Assembly (NCBI GenBank): GCA_965207565.1
Contig: CBDBMQ010000001.1
Location: 1 to 64,000 of the forward strand
Reading direction: 5' to 3'
Source: Bin80 sp965207565
Lineage (GTDB): Bacteria > Bacteroidota > Rhodothermia > Rhodothermales > Bin80
DNA length: 64,000 bases
Positions 8,101 through 17,605 of the stretch are shown here, piece by piece. The number at the start of each line of letters is the position of its first letter. Position 1 is the first letter of the stretch. A program made the translations under genes and the position numbers. The notes under the pieces were generated by a model. It saw only the letters and a program-made list of their open reading frames with translations, was not told where the DNA came from and searched no databases.

Positions 8101-11100
8101 CGCAGAACCACCACGCCCGTCGGAGACCTCGACGCGAATCATTGCCCGCCCGGGTTCCGCTGGAGCAGTCCATCTCACCGTCGGTTCGTCGACCGGCACG
8201 CCAAGGTCGCCCAATGTCGCGCTCCAGCCGTAGGTCAGTAGATCGCCGTCGGGATCCCAAGCTGTAGCTTCCAATCGTATCTTGCTGCCCCGCTCCACCG
8301 CGCACGGGTCGCAGGAGACCATCACCTCGGGAAACTCGTTCACGTCCGTGACCTCGACCATCACCCGTGCAGCATCATTCGCTTCGAATTCGTCCCGGAC
8401 GCGAACCGCAAGCTCGAACCGATTCGGTTCCATCTCGAAGTCCTCACCCCGGCCGATGTAGCGCACCACCCCGTCCTGAGAACTCACGGCGAAGCGCTCC
8501 CTGTCGCCGGAAATGATCTCGTACGTCAGTTCGTCGCCGTCGGGGTTCTCAACCACCGCCGTGCCGAGATCAACCGGTCGCGTCTGGCCGTCCAGGTTCT
8601 CGGGCAACTTGAAGCGGTAGATCGGTTCCTTGAACATCGGCCCGCTGTTGACGACCTCAACCTCAACCTCGGCCGACGCGGAGCCGCCACGCCCGTCGGA
8701 GACCTCGACGCGGATCGTTGCCTGCCCGGGTTCCGCTGGAGCAATCCATTTCACCGTCGGTTCGTCGACCGGTACGTCCAGACCGCCCCATGTCGCGCTC
8801 CAGTCGTAGGTCAGCGGATCGCCGTCGGGGTCCGAAGCTGTGGCGGTTAGGCGAACCGAGCCACCCGGTGCCACCACGCACGGGTCGCATGTGGCCGTCA
8901 CCGTCGGCGGACGATTTTTGTCGCGAATTGTTACCTCGACCGACGACGGGTTGCCCGGCACCAACCCCTCTGGCAGAGCGCCCAGCCCTACCGTGAACGT
9001 CTCGTCGTCCTGATCGGCGTCTTCAACCACCGAGATGGTCCCCGTCCCAGTCGTGCCCCCGACAAGGATCACGACGCCAGCCAGCGAGCCATAATCCCCG
9101 AGCTCCGCCGTACCTCGCGTCAACGTCAGTGGGATCGTCACGATGTTCGGTATCGCCCTGGACAGCGTGACCGTCACCGTGGCCGATCCGCCTTCGTCCA
9201 CCGGGTTGGGTGTGACCGACAGGTTCACCGCGCGCGTCTGCGTCGCCTCGTCGTCCGTGGTCGTCACGGCCAGACTCGCCGTCTCGCCAGCATAGTCGCC
9301 CCCAGACGCCGTGTGCAGCAACGTTGCCGCGTCGTTTGCCGCGTCCCCGTCCTCTCCCGCCGAGACTGTTACCGTCTGCGCCGTGCTCCAGAGATTTGAC
9401 CCACTCGGATTAAACGTCAGCAAGGTCGTGCCCAGCGTCAGGTCCGTGCCCGAGTGACCCGTAATCGTCACCGTCACCGTCGCCGAGGGCTGCGTCGCCA
9501 GCTTCACCGTGTAAGTGTCACTGCTCCCTTCCTCCACCGTCAGAGACGAGGAGGGCACCAGCACGATGCCCACCGTCTCGTCGTCGTCCGTGGTCGTTAC
9601 TGCCAGGCTTGCCGTCTCGTCGGCATAGTCGCCCCCAGATGCCGTGTGCAGCAACGTTGCCGTATCGTTCGCCGCGTCCTCGTCCTCGCCCGCCGAAACT
9701 GTTACCGTCTGCGCCGTGCTCCAGAGATTCGACCCACTCGGATTAAACGTCAGCAAGGTCTTGTCCACCGCCAGGTCCGTTCCCGAATGGCCCGTAATCG
9801 TCACCATCACCGTCGCCGAGGGCTGCGTCGCCAGCTTCACCGTGTAGGTGTCACTGCTCCCTTCCTCCACCGTCAGAGACGAGGAGGGCGTCAACACGAT
9901 GCCCACCGCCTCGTCGTCCGTGATCGTCACGGCCAGACTCGCCGTCTCGCCAGCGTAGTCGCCCCCGGATGCCGTGTGCAGCAACGTTGCCGTGTCGTTC
10001 GCCGCGTCCCCGTCCTCTCCCGCCGAAACTGTTACCGTCTGCACCGTGCTCCAGAGATTCGACCCACTCGGATTAAACGTCAGCAAGGTCGTGCCCAGCG
10101 TCAGGTCCGTGCCCGAATGACCCGTAATCGTCACCATCACCGTCGCCGAGGGCCGCGTCGCCAGCTTCACCGTGTAGGTGTCACTGCTCCCTTCCTCCAC
10201 CGTCAGAGACGAGGAGGGCGTCAACACGATGCCCACCGTCTCGTCGTCCGTGGTCGTCACGGCCAGGCTTGCCGTCTCGTCGGCATAGTCGCCCCCGGAT
10301 GCCGTGTGCAGCAACGTTGCCGTATCGTTCGCCGCGTCCTCGTCCTCGCCCGCCGAGACTGTTACCGTCTGCGCCGTGCTCCAGAGATTCGACCCACTCG
10401 GATTAAACGTCAGCAAGGTCGTGCCCAGCGTCAGGTCCGTACCCGAATGACCTGTAATCGTCACCGTCACTGACGCCGAGGGCTGCGTCGCCAGCTTCAC
10501 CGTGTAGGTGTCACTGCTCCCTTCCTCCACCGTCAGAGACGAGGAGGGCGTCAGCACGATGCCCCCCGTCTCGTCGTCGTCCGTGGTCGTTACCGCCAGA
10601 CTTGCCGTCTTGCCGGCATAGTCGCCCCCGGATGCCGTGTGTAGCAACGTTGCCGTATCGTTCGCCGCGTCCCCGTCCTCGCCCGCCGAGACTGTTACCG
10701 TCTGCGGCGTGCTCCAGAGATTCCGTACATTCTTCGGATCAAACGTCAGCAAGGTCGTGCCCAGCGCCAGGTCCGTACCCGAATGACCCGTGATCGTCAC
10801 CGTCACCGTCGCCGAGGGCCGCGTCGCCAGCTTCACCGTGTAGGTGTCACTGCTCCCTTCCTCCACCGTCAGAGACGAGGAGGGCGCCAGCACGATGCCC
10901 ACCGCCTCGTCGTTGTCTGTGATCATTACCTCAACCGAGGTGGGGCTTGCCGGCAACAGCCCTGAAGGCAGTGGCTCTCCCAGCATCACCGTGAACGTCT
11001 CGTCATCTACATCAGCATCGTTCGTAGTGGGGATGATTCCGATGCCCCATAGCCAGCCTTTCTGGACCGTGATGTCAGTGATTGATTCAAAATCGTCGGG

Positions 11101-12366
11101 CTCCGCCGTGCCCGCCGTGAGTGTCACCGGGATCGTCACCTCCCGGAAAGGGTTGGTGAGATTCGCCCTCACCCATACGTCCTCCCCTTCGGCCATCGGG
11201 TTGGGCATGACCGATAGGCTCACCCCGACGTCGTTGTCTCTGATCTCAACGATGTATCCGTGGATGACCTCGTAGATTGGGGGAGTCCGCGTAATCGAAA
11301 TCTCCGCAGTCATGTCTCCCAGGGAGTTGTTGTCAAGCATGTTCAATGTGACGGACTGCAACTGGTTCTCATGAGTGAAGGTGAGCGATGGCGGTGAGAC
11401 CGTTACCTGGGTTATATCGCTGCTCGTGAAGGTCACAACCACTGGGGGCTCGCCCATATCTACATCCACCCTGAATTCAAGAGATTCCGTAGATCCTTCG
11501 GAGTAGGAGACCGTGTATGGTTCGTCATCTAGAATCCGCACGGTAAACGTTTGTGTCACACCCTCGTAGGCTCCCCCTGTCGCCGTGAGGGTAACTGACG
11601 GAAGGCGAACTTCTAGATCTGAAATGTCGTTGTCCACGGGCGTCACATTGACTGTTTGGGGCATGCTCCAGTCCGTCGGCGTGAACGTGAGCCTTGCCGG
11701 ACTCACGGTGACCTGCATCGCATCCGACGGCATTATGTCGACGACGACTGTGCCGGTCGGTTCGGAGTGCAGCCATACTTCCTGGGGGTAGGAAAAGCCC
11801 TCGCCGACCCTGATTGCACTGTCCAACACGTGGATTTCACGCAATAGGAGGTTGTCGGTCACACTCACCGCGACATCCGCGATCACCGAGGCGTAGCCGC
11901 CGCCCGAGGCCGTGTGCGTGAGCGTCTCTGTATCGTGGATCTGATCAAGATCCTCACCGGCCGAGGCCGTCTGTGGCATATCCCACTTAATCGCTCCACT
12001 GGTCGTGAACGTCAGCGAAGTCTTGTCCAGCGTCAGGTCCGTGCCCGAATGATCCAAAATCTCCACCGTCACTGACGCCGAGGGTTGCGTGGTGAGGTCC
12101 ACCGTGTATGTGTTGCTGCTGCCCTCTACGATCGTCAACAATGATGATGACAGCATCAAGCCCGGCGTTTGGGCGTCGACAGGAGACACCAGCACTCCTC
12201 CCAGCAGGAACAGCGAACAGCACTGGAAGAATCCCTCGCGCCACCCGCCGAAGCCGCCCTTCAGCAGATCGTCCACGCCGGATCTACGAACATGGCCACC
12301 GGGCGTGCCGGCACACAGACCCTTGAAGAAACAAAATACCGTGGTCACCGATTCGCCAAGGCCCAT
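5197..12366 (-). CDS. Giant autotransporter-type adhesin 1 (Calx-beta, Ig/PKD-like and cadherin-like repeats)
   Basis: A 2389-aa protein predicted to be exported and anchored in the outer membrane by a C-terminal autotransporter-type barrel. The hydrophobic signal segment is at about 46-62, ending SPVDAQ; a GTG at 12276 is an alternative start with a more usual signal length. After it come degenerate beta-sandwich repeats (70-490), five near-identical repeats of about 110 residues (492-1042), one Calx-beta-like module (PVDEGGSATVTVTLS), and alternating Ig/PKD-like modules with a CDPC motif and cadherin-like modules (about 1145-1730). A VLANDTDPEGG tandem module, a linker (SDRPQRAILRNM, about 1909) and a barrel from about 2050 follow. 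It is clearly richer in GC than its neighbours. Its C-terminal half is paralogous to the protein at 36840-43419. Adhesion or surface display is inference from architecture. Confidence 0.85.
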   Translation of the reverse strand: MGLGESVTTVFCFFKGLCAGTPGGHVRRSGVDDLLKGGFGGWREGFFQCCSLFLLGGVLVSPVDAQTPGLMLSSSLLTIVEGSSNTYTVDLTTQPSASVTVEILDHSGTDLTLDKTSLTFTTSGAIKWDMPQTASAGEDLDQIHDTETLTHTASGGGYASVIADVAVSVTDNLLLREIHVLDSAIRVGEGFSYPQEVWLHSEPTGTVVVDIMPSDAMQVTVSPARLTFTPTDWSMPQTVNVTPVDNDISDLEVRLPSVTLTATGGAYEGVTQTFTVRILDDEPYTVSYSEGSTESLEFRVDVDMGEPPVVVTFTSSDITQVTVSPPSLTFTHENQLQSVTLNMLDNNSLGDMTAEISITRTPPIYEVIHGYIVEIRDNDVGVSLSVMPNPMAEGEDVWVRANLTNPFREVTIPVTLTAGTAEPDDFESITDITVQKGWLWGIGIIPTTNDADVDDETFTVMLGEPLPSGLLPASPTSVEVMITDNDEAVGIVLAPSSSLTVEEGSSDTYTVKLATRPSATVTVTITGHSGTDLALGTTLLTFDPKNVRNLWSTPQTVTVSAGEDGDAANDTATLLHTASGGDYAGKTASLAVTTTDDDETGGIVLTPSSSLTVEEGSSDTYTVKLATQPSASVTVTITGHSGTDLTLGTTLLTFNPSGSNLWSTAQTVTVSAGEDEDAANDTATLLHTASGGDYADETASLAVTTTDDETVGIVLTPSSSLTVEEGSSDTYTVKLATRPSATVMVTITGHSGTDLTLGTTLLTFNPSGSNLWSTVQTVTVSAGEDGDAANDTATLLHTASGGDYAGETASLAVTITDDEAVGIVLTPSSSLTVEEGSSDTYTVKLATQPSATVMVTITGHSGTDLAVDKTLLTFNPSGSNLWSTAQTVTVSAGEDEDAANDTATLLHTASGGDYADETASLAVTTTDDDETVGIVLVPSSSLTVEEGSSDTYTVKLATQPSATVTVTITGHSGTDLTLGTTLLTFNPSGSNLWSTAQTVTVSAGEDGDAANDAATLLHTASGGDYAGETASLAVTTTDDEATQTRAVNLSVTPNPVDEGGSATVTVTLSRAIPNIVTIPLTLTRGTAELGDYGSLAGVVILVGGTTGTGTISVVEDADQDDETFTVGLGALPEGLVPGNPSSVEVTIRDKNRPPTVTATCDPCVVAPGGSVRLTATASDPDGDPLTYDWSATWGGLDVPVDEPTVKWIAPAEPGQATIRVEVSDGRGGSASAEVEVEVVNSGPMFKEPIYRFKLPENLDGQTRPVDLGTAVVENPDGDELTYEIISGDRERFAVSSQDGVVRYIGRGEDFEMEPNRFELAVRVRDEFEANDAARVMVEVTDVNEFPEVMVSCDPCAVERGSKIRLEATAWDPDGDLLTYGWSATLGDLGVPVDEPTVRWTAPAEPGRAMIRVEVSDGRGGSASAEVGIEVINRPPTFEEPIYRFELPEHLDGREQPVKLGTVAAEDPDGDELTYEIVFGDREHFTVGAQDGVVSYINAGEDFETEPNRYELTVRVRDKFGADTSIDVVVTVTNVNEPPEVIALCDPCAVPRGGEVRLEATATDPDGNPLIHGWSADKGEFLGPSEASQAIWKAPADTGRVEVRVEVSDGHGGSASDAVTVDVFNRPPAFARPSYDFKLSEDMDGRERPIDIGRVMAEDPDGDVLMYEIVSADHERFAVGALDGVVRYVGPGEDFERVPNRFTMILRVRDEFGGEVRIEVVVEVTDVNEVPEAADDEAVTSEDESTTVDVLANDTDPEGGLLRVQSVTAAAHGTTRLALGGRVIYTPESDFHGADSFTYVASDTQGLTDTASVEVTVLPVNDAPTAVGTIPDQVLDEGGGAVHVGLSSYFGDVDGDTFTYGAWSSDTSVVLASVSGAVLTLTPVVYGSATVTIEAADPTGLSATQSVRVGVSDRPQRAILRNMLAATARSHLASLRTALGRRMAAGPCEASRLAVLGRPIPLGRTEAATVLGQIGAGTLDLSERAGEPIGTIHLSTLAAEMTSETADRMEAILRSVPARVLDLGDMSGAGAADFLFGWSDSEEGSEECPVHGRWSLWGQGDMQRFEGMPSVHGYDSGYDGELLTAYLGLDTRLGEHWLAGVALSRSKGTGDWRVGTSEGRLTQFMTAVHPYLRWTGGPTSVWTSVGTGRGDAQNVRAAGRAGTSPTSFRLGLVEFERRLGAPGKLGLAIKGDAAWARLRAGEGEETIDGQDITVNQVRIGADLSLFARLGSADLTPFGTMYARRDGGAGQTGSGIEVAGGLRTALGIVRLDAQARLLALHSAEGYDERGAAVTLSLGKQVNEEGFSLSISPRWGDPARTTGALLNAPLGGGRSGGQDSDRWTLDARANYGVNLPGGLRLDLQSSFGDTRGGLGFGLHVAMSATATTKLDR
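9240..10890 (-). repeat. Tandem coding repeat, five units of about 330 bp
   Basis: Five nearly identical in-frame units inside giant autotransporter 1. The landmark GCTCCAGAGATT recurs at 9385, 9718, 10048, 10378 and 10711, giving steps of 330 or 333 bases. Each unit encodes one beta-sandwich of about 110 residues with the cores SLTVEEGSSDTYTVKLA and TVTVSAGED. The low divergence between units points to recent duplication or gene conversion, and the copy number could be misassembled. Confidence 0.9.
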
Positions 12367-12857
12367 GCGTTCCGTGAGATTCTGTCCCTTCCTGTCAATC
12401 TAGCGCAAGCAACGGCCATCGAAGCTAATGCAGAGCACGGGCTGCCCCCCCATTCCACCGCTTTGCGTTAGCGTTCACAGGCCGAATTATGCCCGCTTAT
12501 CCGCTGCTTGCAAAAACGTTCCCAGAACTCGCTGCACGTAACCCCCTCTCGTCACTCGATCTGACAAACTGCTGATTTTGGCACTCATTTCCCCCGTTTT
12601 CCCCTACTGAACGTAAGTTTGTCATTTGGGAAATTGGATGATGAATAATTCACGCGTTCATGCGCGAAAACCACATCTGTCTCGGCTTAAAATTCAGGTT
12701 CTGCGTGAATGTTGTGAATAGATGCAATATTGCGGTAAAACCCAAACCAGTCCAGATGACGCCAAGACCGCGACCTGCGATGATCATACAACTGAACTTA
12801 TTTGATCTTGCAAGAACAACGCAGTAGATAGTATAGGAATAGGATCTCCTAATCCTT
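12367..12857. other. Intergenic stretch upstream of giant autotransporter 1
   Basis: About 490 bases between the end of mod and the start of autotransporter 1, both on the minus strand. I see no convincing gene, RNA or clear hairpin terminator. It should contain the autotransporter promoter. Confidence 0.4.
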
Positions 12858-14909
12858 CTAAACTGTGCACAAGTTATCACCGAATGCGTTGTGCAATGTC
12901 CAATTTTTCGTAGTACACAAGGCTTGCCTAGACAGAATAAGTTGATCCTCCGAATGCTGTTCGGCCAAAGTTGCAACTGTTTCCTCTTTCAACTCAACAT
13001 CAAGGCAAAGAAGCGCATCTTTACCGTTACCGGTCAAGCGGTAAACTGTATTCCTGGGGAACTGTCTCTTCATGTGCTCAAGTGTGTAAAACAGACCGTA
13101 GCCGTTTTTCAACGAGATTTCGGAGATGATATCAGCTATCTCATCCTCGTTGAAAATTCTGGACTGGCTGGCGATCTCAAGATGCTTTCTGAGCGCAGTT
13201 ACGTTTTCTTTCTCTGACTTGGATGGGTCGAATTTAAAGCGATTTTCCGGAAAATAACTTTCAGTTAGACGATAGACACGGAATCCCACGTCAGGTATAC
13301 TTTCACCATCTCCAGTTATTCTTTCCCCCGCTTTCTTCAGACGGTCAATACAGAGATCCGAAATTGTCTTATGTCCTGCTTTGTACGCAATATGCTTCTC
13401 ATTAGTATGTTCGGGGATCTGAACCAAGACAAACCGTACATCTTTGTGACTCTCAGAATTCATTTCCATGATTGCCTGACCTGCTGTACCGGACCCAGCA
13501 AAAAAATCCAGAACCACATCTCCGTTATCCACAATTCCGGTTATCAGGCGCTTTGCAACTTCAACAGGTTTGGGATTTTCAAAATGAATCCCCATTTTCC
13601 TGAGCAGAGCGTCGTCACTAGATCCATAGTATAATAGGGAAGCAAGGTTCTCTGACATATTTTCCTCAAGAATATATTTACGCCGGGGCTGCGTGGTCTC
13701 ATCCACCCCGAATACAATACGGCCTTCATCCAGAAGCTTCTTCATAGTCTTTGGTGGATTGCGCCATCCTTTTGCCGGGACGGGACAAGGCTTGCCTACC
13801 ACGGGGTGTTGAAGTGGAATAAAATATTCTTTTGGAGCTTGCTTATTGTTGGGCCAAGCCATGGACACCAATTGATACACTTTACCTGCGGCATCAATAT
13901 GTTTGTATGCTGCTTCCCCACCAGACAGAGTTGTACCTTGCCCGACCAACCATTTCTGGTAGTTCTGATTGGCATCTTCCAAGGTATATTCTTCTTCATA
14001 ATCCTGTGTCTCTTTTAGGCCAAGCACCTTTAGGGCTTCGGATACACGCGGAGGCACTATTTTCTGGCCAACAAAAGAAAAATAATGTGCCGCTTTTTTT
14101 AACATGATTTCAGCATTCCTCTTGGGGACTGTCAGTTCGTTACATTCCCTGAACTGAGCCAGATTTTTTGCAAATAAAAGAACGGACTCGTGCTGATATG
14201 AGACCTTCCCGCTATCCCCTTTGGGGTTTCTTTTGTCCCAAATGATTTCGCCCAGAAAGTTTGTATGTCCGAATATATCCTCAAGTAATATGCGTAGTCT
14301 ATGACCTTCATTTTCATCAATATGGATGATGATTGCCCCGTCTTGTCGCAACAAGTTTCTTGCCGCATACAAACGTGACTGCATCATGCTCAGCCATTCA
14401 GAATGTTTCCTCCCGCTGGTTTCGGTCAATGCAACCAGCTTCACACCATCCTTGGTCGTTCTACTTTTCTGCCAATATGCCTCCTTCTCTTCGGCATAAT
14501 TGTCTGGGTAAATAAAATCGCTGCCAGTGTTGTACGGAGGATCAATATAGATGCACTTTACCTGCTCAAAATAGGTAACCTGCAAGAGCTTCAGGACTTC
14601 AAGATTATCACCTTCAATGACAAGATTCTTTGTATGATCGTAATCTACGCTACGCCCTTTGTCGGCAACAAGAGTACCACAACTCGGTGTAAAAGCCCGG
14701 CGCTTGGATTCTTGTTTCCCTACCCACTCAAAGCGGAATCTTTCTATATCTCCCGATTGCTCTGAAGGGAAAAGTTGACGAATGGAAGCCTCATTCAGTT
14801 GCCCCTCTCCATCGAAGAGATCGGGCATTATCCGGCATAACTCAGCCAGACGCTCTGCATTCATGTTCGGACTTGTGATATTGACTCTTGGTATTTGCTT
14901 CTTGGTCAT
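12858..14909 (-). CDS. mod: Type III restriction-modification system, modification (Mod) adenine methyltransferase
   Basis: A 683-aa DNA adenine methyltransferase that both recognises the site and protects it, and forms a complex with Res. The catalytic motif DPPY is at 123-126 and the AdoMet-binding FFAGSGT at 469-475. This motif order (DPPY first) is the beta class to which type III Mod proteins belong. The region between holds the target-recognition domain, which does not let me predict the site. It starts at 14909, 11 bases after the res stop, so the two are one operon with res first, the reverse of the classical EcoP1/EcoP15 order. The pair is visibly more AT-rich than recJ next door, fitting horizontal acquisition. 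Confidence 0.93.
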   Translation of the reverse strand: MTKKQIPRVNITSPNMNAERLAELCRIMPDLFDGEGQLNEASIRQLFPSEQSGDIERFRFEWVGKQESKRRAFTPSCGTLVADKGRSVDYDHTKNLVIEGDNLEVLKLLQVTYFEQVKCIYIDPPYNTGSDFIYPDNYAEEKEAYWQKSRTTKDGVKLVALTETSGRKHSEWLSMMQSRLYAARNLLRQDGAIIIHIDENEGHRLRILLEDIFGHTNFLGEIIWDKRNPKGDSGKVSYQHESVLLFAKNLAQFRECNELTVPKRNAEIMLKKAAHYFSFVGQKIVPPRVSEALKVLGLKETQDYEEEYTLEDANQNYQKWLVGQGTTLSGGEAAYKHIDAAGKVYQLVSMAWPNNKQAPKEYFIPLQHPVVGKPCPVPAKGWRNPPKTMKKLLDEGRIVFGVDETTQPRRKYILEENMSENLASLLYYGSSDDALLRKMGIHFENPKPVEVAKRLITGIVDNGDVVLDFFAGSGTAGQAIMEMNSESHKDVRFVLVQIPEHTNEKHIAYKAGHKTISDLCIDRLKKAGERITGDGESIPDVGFRVYRLTESYFPENRFKFDPSKSEKENVTALRKHLEIASQSRIFNEDEIADIISEISLKNGYGLFYTLEHMKRQFPRNTVYRLTGNGKDALLCLDVELKEETVATLAEQHSEDQLILSRQALCTTKNWTLHNAFGDNLCTV

Positions 14910-14920
14910 GCTCGCTGAAC

Positions 14921-17605
14921 TTACTGGTCAAAAAATGTATCGCCGACTACCTTGAAGGCTTTCTTGTCAAAAGTCTGAACATTGTCGACGGGAGCTAAAT
15001 AGTTCTCCATTCCCAGTGACTCAAAATGCTTAATAGCGAATTGGATTTTCCGGCGTTCATCAGGCCTGAGTTTGTTCAGTTCACTCGTCCCCTTGGTTTC
15101 GACAATAAAATAAAACCTAGCTTCTGTATCTGGATCGTCAAGATCTCGCTTTTCCATTATCAAAGCAAAATCAGGCGTGTAATTGCCGATTGGGGTTGGG
15201 ATTTTGTATTTCTCCGGCAGCTTCAAAAACAAGCGCACAGTCGAATGATTATCGAAGATGATTGCCATGGTTTTTTCCACATCAGATTCATGTTTGATAT
15301 AGTCATAAAGGCCACGATTCGGGGTCGGTGTCAGGTTTTTATACCTAGTTTCTTCCTCGGCACAGAAGAATTCGTTTAGTGACAGGGTTCTGCCTGTTTT
15401 CTCATAACGAACAAGTCGTACCATCTCATGGCTCACGATCTGTCGTAGACTTTCCGTGGCCTCCGCTATGAATCTTATCGGATTGCGTGCCAGCATAGCC
15501 AGCTGTGCATCCGGCAATCGGGTCAGGATAGCGGTAACGGTTGTCGTCGCAAGAGCAGTATCGCGAGACAATTCCTCTACTACATTAAATGCAGCGTGTC
15601 GGCCCTTAATATCGACACGCGTCACTCCTTCCTGTTCATCCTCAATTACACCGTTTCTAATTGTTGCCCATCGATGTAGCGAAATTTTAAGCTCATTTTC
15701 CGTAATTACAATCTCGGACAAGGCTTTAATTCCTTTCTCAACCAGATTTTCCTCACGAAAATGAACCTTACAGCGCGTTTCGCTCGCAATTCGACCCCAG
15801 AAACGCTGAAAATTCTTGGATTTAATGCGGTTCTCTACACGCTTAATTTTGACCGGAGTACGGTTATCGTCTTGCATATCCGGTGCCTCTGCATGTTCAC
15901 CTAACTCTTCACGTAACTCGGTCTGATAGGTGATCACGAACGCCTGATAGCTTTCGTTCGGTACCACGGTCAAACGATTGACTTCTTGGCCTTCCCGAGT
16001 GCCTTCGGGATCGCGATACCGCCTGCCATCCTGCTGAATGCACAAGCGCAGACCCCGCCCTATCTCCTGCCGCTTCTTGATCTGGCTAATACTTTCATTG
16101 AGCGTACAGATAGTGAATACATTGGGATTGTCCCATCCGACACCCAAAGCAGAATGTGAGAAGATGAACTCAAGTGGGTCTTCAAAGGAAAGCAACTGCA
16201 TCTTTTCCTTTAGAATCCGATCGTAAATCGCCTTGCTTGCCTCACCTTCCATGGACCTTGCATGATCGGTATACCTTCCCTTACCAGTCTTTGCGAAATA
16301 CCCTCCATGGACCGCATCAATATTGATGGGAGCTTTGCAGTATTGCCGTTGATAAAGGTCAGTGTATTCCTCTACGAACAGGCGCCGGATCAGCCCATCA
16401 GTCTGAATATAATTGGCTACCCGATCAATAAAAAACAAGACAAGCGGCTTGATCCCCATGGGCTCAAGCTGTTCCTTCCTTCGGAAATGGTTTTGAATTG
16501 AGCGGCGAATCTGCTGACGAAATATTCCTTCCTTATCACTGCCGACTGTACCTCCCTCATTAATCTGCTCACCGTTGGTGAACTTCAAATAACCCTCACC
16601 ATCAAAAATATCAGTCGTACCAATATCTTCGATAACCCAGCCGGTATATACTGGGTTGTTGGTTTTCTTCGCCAGATCATCTAGGCGCCTAACAGTAACT
16701 GTTTTCTCCTTGATCTCTCCACCTTTTAATCGAACATTGAGTAGTAGACTCGCCGTGGGGTTTCCCCTGCCAAGGTTCACCCGACGGAATTTGATTGCCA
16801 CATTGCTCTGCGTGTTGGTTTCGTGAATGGATAGCACGGCAATTTTCTTGACCAGTCCACTATTGTAAGCATCATAAGGGGTTAGGCGATTGATGACATT
16901 CTTCGGGAACCTGTGGGTCGCCGAATAGCGCAGCTTGAACAGGGGATTGAAGGCAGCAAGCCGCTTCTGCATGTTTGGGGTATCCATGCCTTCCTGTGGC
17001 TCATCCATTATGATGATCGGCTGCACCCTTTGAAGCTGCTCTAGCAGATTTCCACTATCCCGATCTTCAGCATTGAGGATCTTATTGTCGCTGTCAAAAG
17101 CCTGCTTGTTCACCACCATAATGGACAAATGATTGGTTCTACAAAAATTCATCACATCGGGCAGGCGTCTACTATCATACTCCACGACGGATGCGATTTT
17201 CCCATAAATTTCCCGAAAATGCTGACGGGTATCACGCAAGGCGGCCAGAGTGCCTTCGCGAATCGCCACGCTCGGCACTACGATCATGAATTTGTGTAGA
17301 CCGTATTGTTTGTGAAGCTGGAAGATGGTACGGATATAGACATAGGTCTTACCCGTGCCAGTCTCCATCTCAATTGAAAAATCTGGTTCATCAGTTGGGG
17401 CATACTCCTCTATACCCCGTTCCTCGGCGAGTTTGGCAACATTTTCGTGAATCTTCTCTGCATCTATACGCAATACGTTACCTGACACATCCCCAGCTCC
17501 AAATTTTTCTTCCTGATGGGTATAGCGCGCACCTTCAAATACGTGTATTACGGCATCAACGGCAGAAGACTGATGCTTGAGATTGGGTTCAAAGTGAATG
17601 TGCAT
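14921..17605 (-). CDS. res: Type III restriction-modification system, restriction (Res) helicase-nuclease
   Basis: An 894-aa ATP-dependent subunit that translocates or signals along DNA and cleaves with Mod when sites are unmodified. The superfamily 2 helicase motifs are present: Walker A GTGKT at 83-87, a DEPQ motif II at 201-204, and a late GRGLRLC motif VI. A PD-(D/E)xK nuclease lies at the C-terminus, with YTPDF (D812) and VETKG (E836, K838). All key residues are intact, so it should be active. The start at 17605 (MHIHFEPNLKHQ) is typical of the family. It is transcribed ahead of mod from the 630-bp divergent region shared with recJ. Confidence 0.93.
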   Translation of the reverse strand: MHIHFEPNLKHQSSAVDAVIHVFEGARYTHQEEKFGAGDVSGNVLRIDAEKIHENVAKLAEERGIEEYAPTDEPDFSIEMETGTGKTYVYIRTIFQLHKQYGLHKFMIVVPSVAIREGTLAALRDTRQHFREIYGKIASVVEYDSRRLPDVMNFCRTNHLSIMVVNKQAFDSDNKILNAEDRDSGNLLEQLQRVQPIIIMDEPQEGMDTPNMQKRLAAFNPLFKLRYSATHRFPKNVINRLTPYDAYNSGLVKKIAVLSIHETNTQSNVAIKFRRVNLGRGNPTASLLLNVRLKGGEIKEKTVTVRRLDDLAKKTNNPVYTGWVIEDIGTTDIFDGEGYLKFTNGEQINEGGTVGSDKEGIFRQQIRRSIQNHFRRKEQLEPMGIKPLVLFFIDRVANYIQTDGLIRRLFVEEYTDLYQRQYCKAPINIDAVHGGYFAKTGKGRYTDHARSMEGEASKAIYDRILKEKMQLLSFEDPLEFIFSHSALGVGWDNPNVFTICTLNESISQIKKRQEIGRGLRLCIQQDGRRYRDPEGTREGQEVNRLTVVPNESYQAFVITYQTELREELGEHAEAPDMQDDNRTPVKIKRVENRIKSKNFQRFWGRIASETRCKVHFREENLVEKGIKALSEIVITENELKISLHRWATIRNGVIEDEQEGVTRVDIKGRHAAFNVVEELSRDTALATTTVTAILTRLPDAQLAMLARNPIRFIAEATESLRQIVSHEMVRLVRYEKTGRTLSLNEFFCAEEETRYKNLTPTPNRGLYDYIKHESDVEKTMAIIFDNHSTVRLFLKLPEKYKIPTPIGNYTPDFALIMEKRDLDDPDTEARFYFIVETKGTSELNKLRPDERRKIQFAIKHFESLGMENYLAPVDNVQTFDKKAFKVVGDTFFDQ

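Noticed and set aside
9454..10473. 339-codon plus-strand frame rich in Arg and His opposite autotransporter 1
   Set aside because: Shadow of the 330-bp repeat array. The composition is arginine/histidine-rich with no family features.
9240..10890. Regular repeats considered as a CRISPR array
   Set aside because: Units are about 330 bp, contiguous and in frame within a protein, with no spacers and no cas genes. The 291-bp array is rejected for the same reason.
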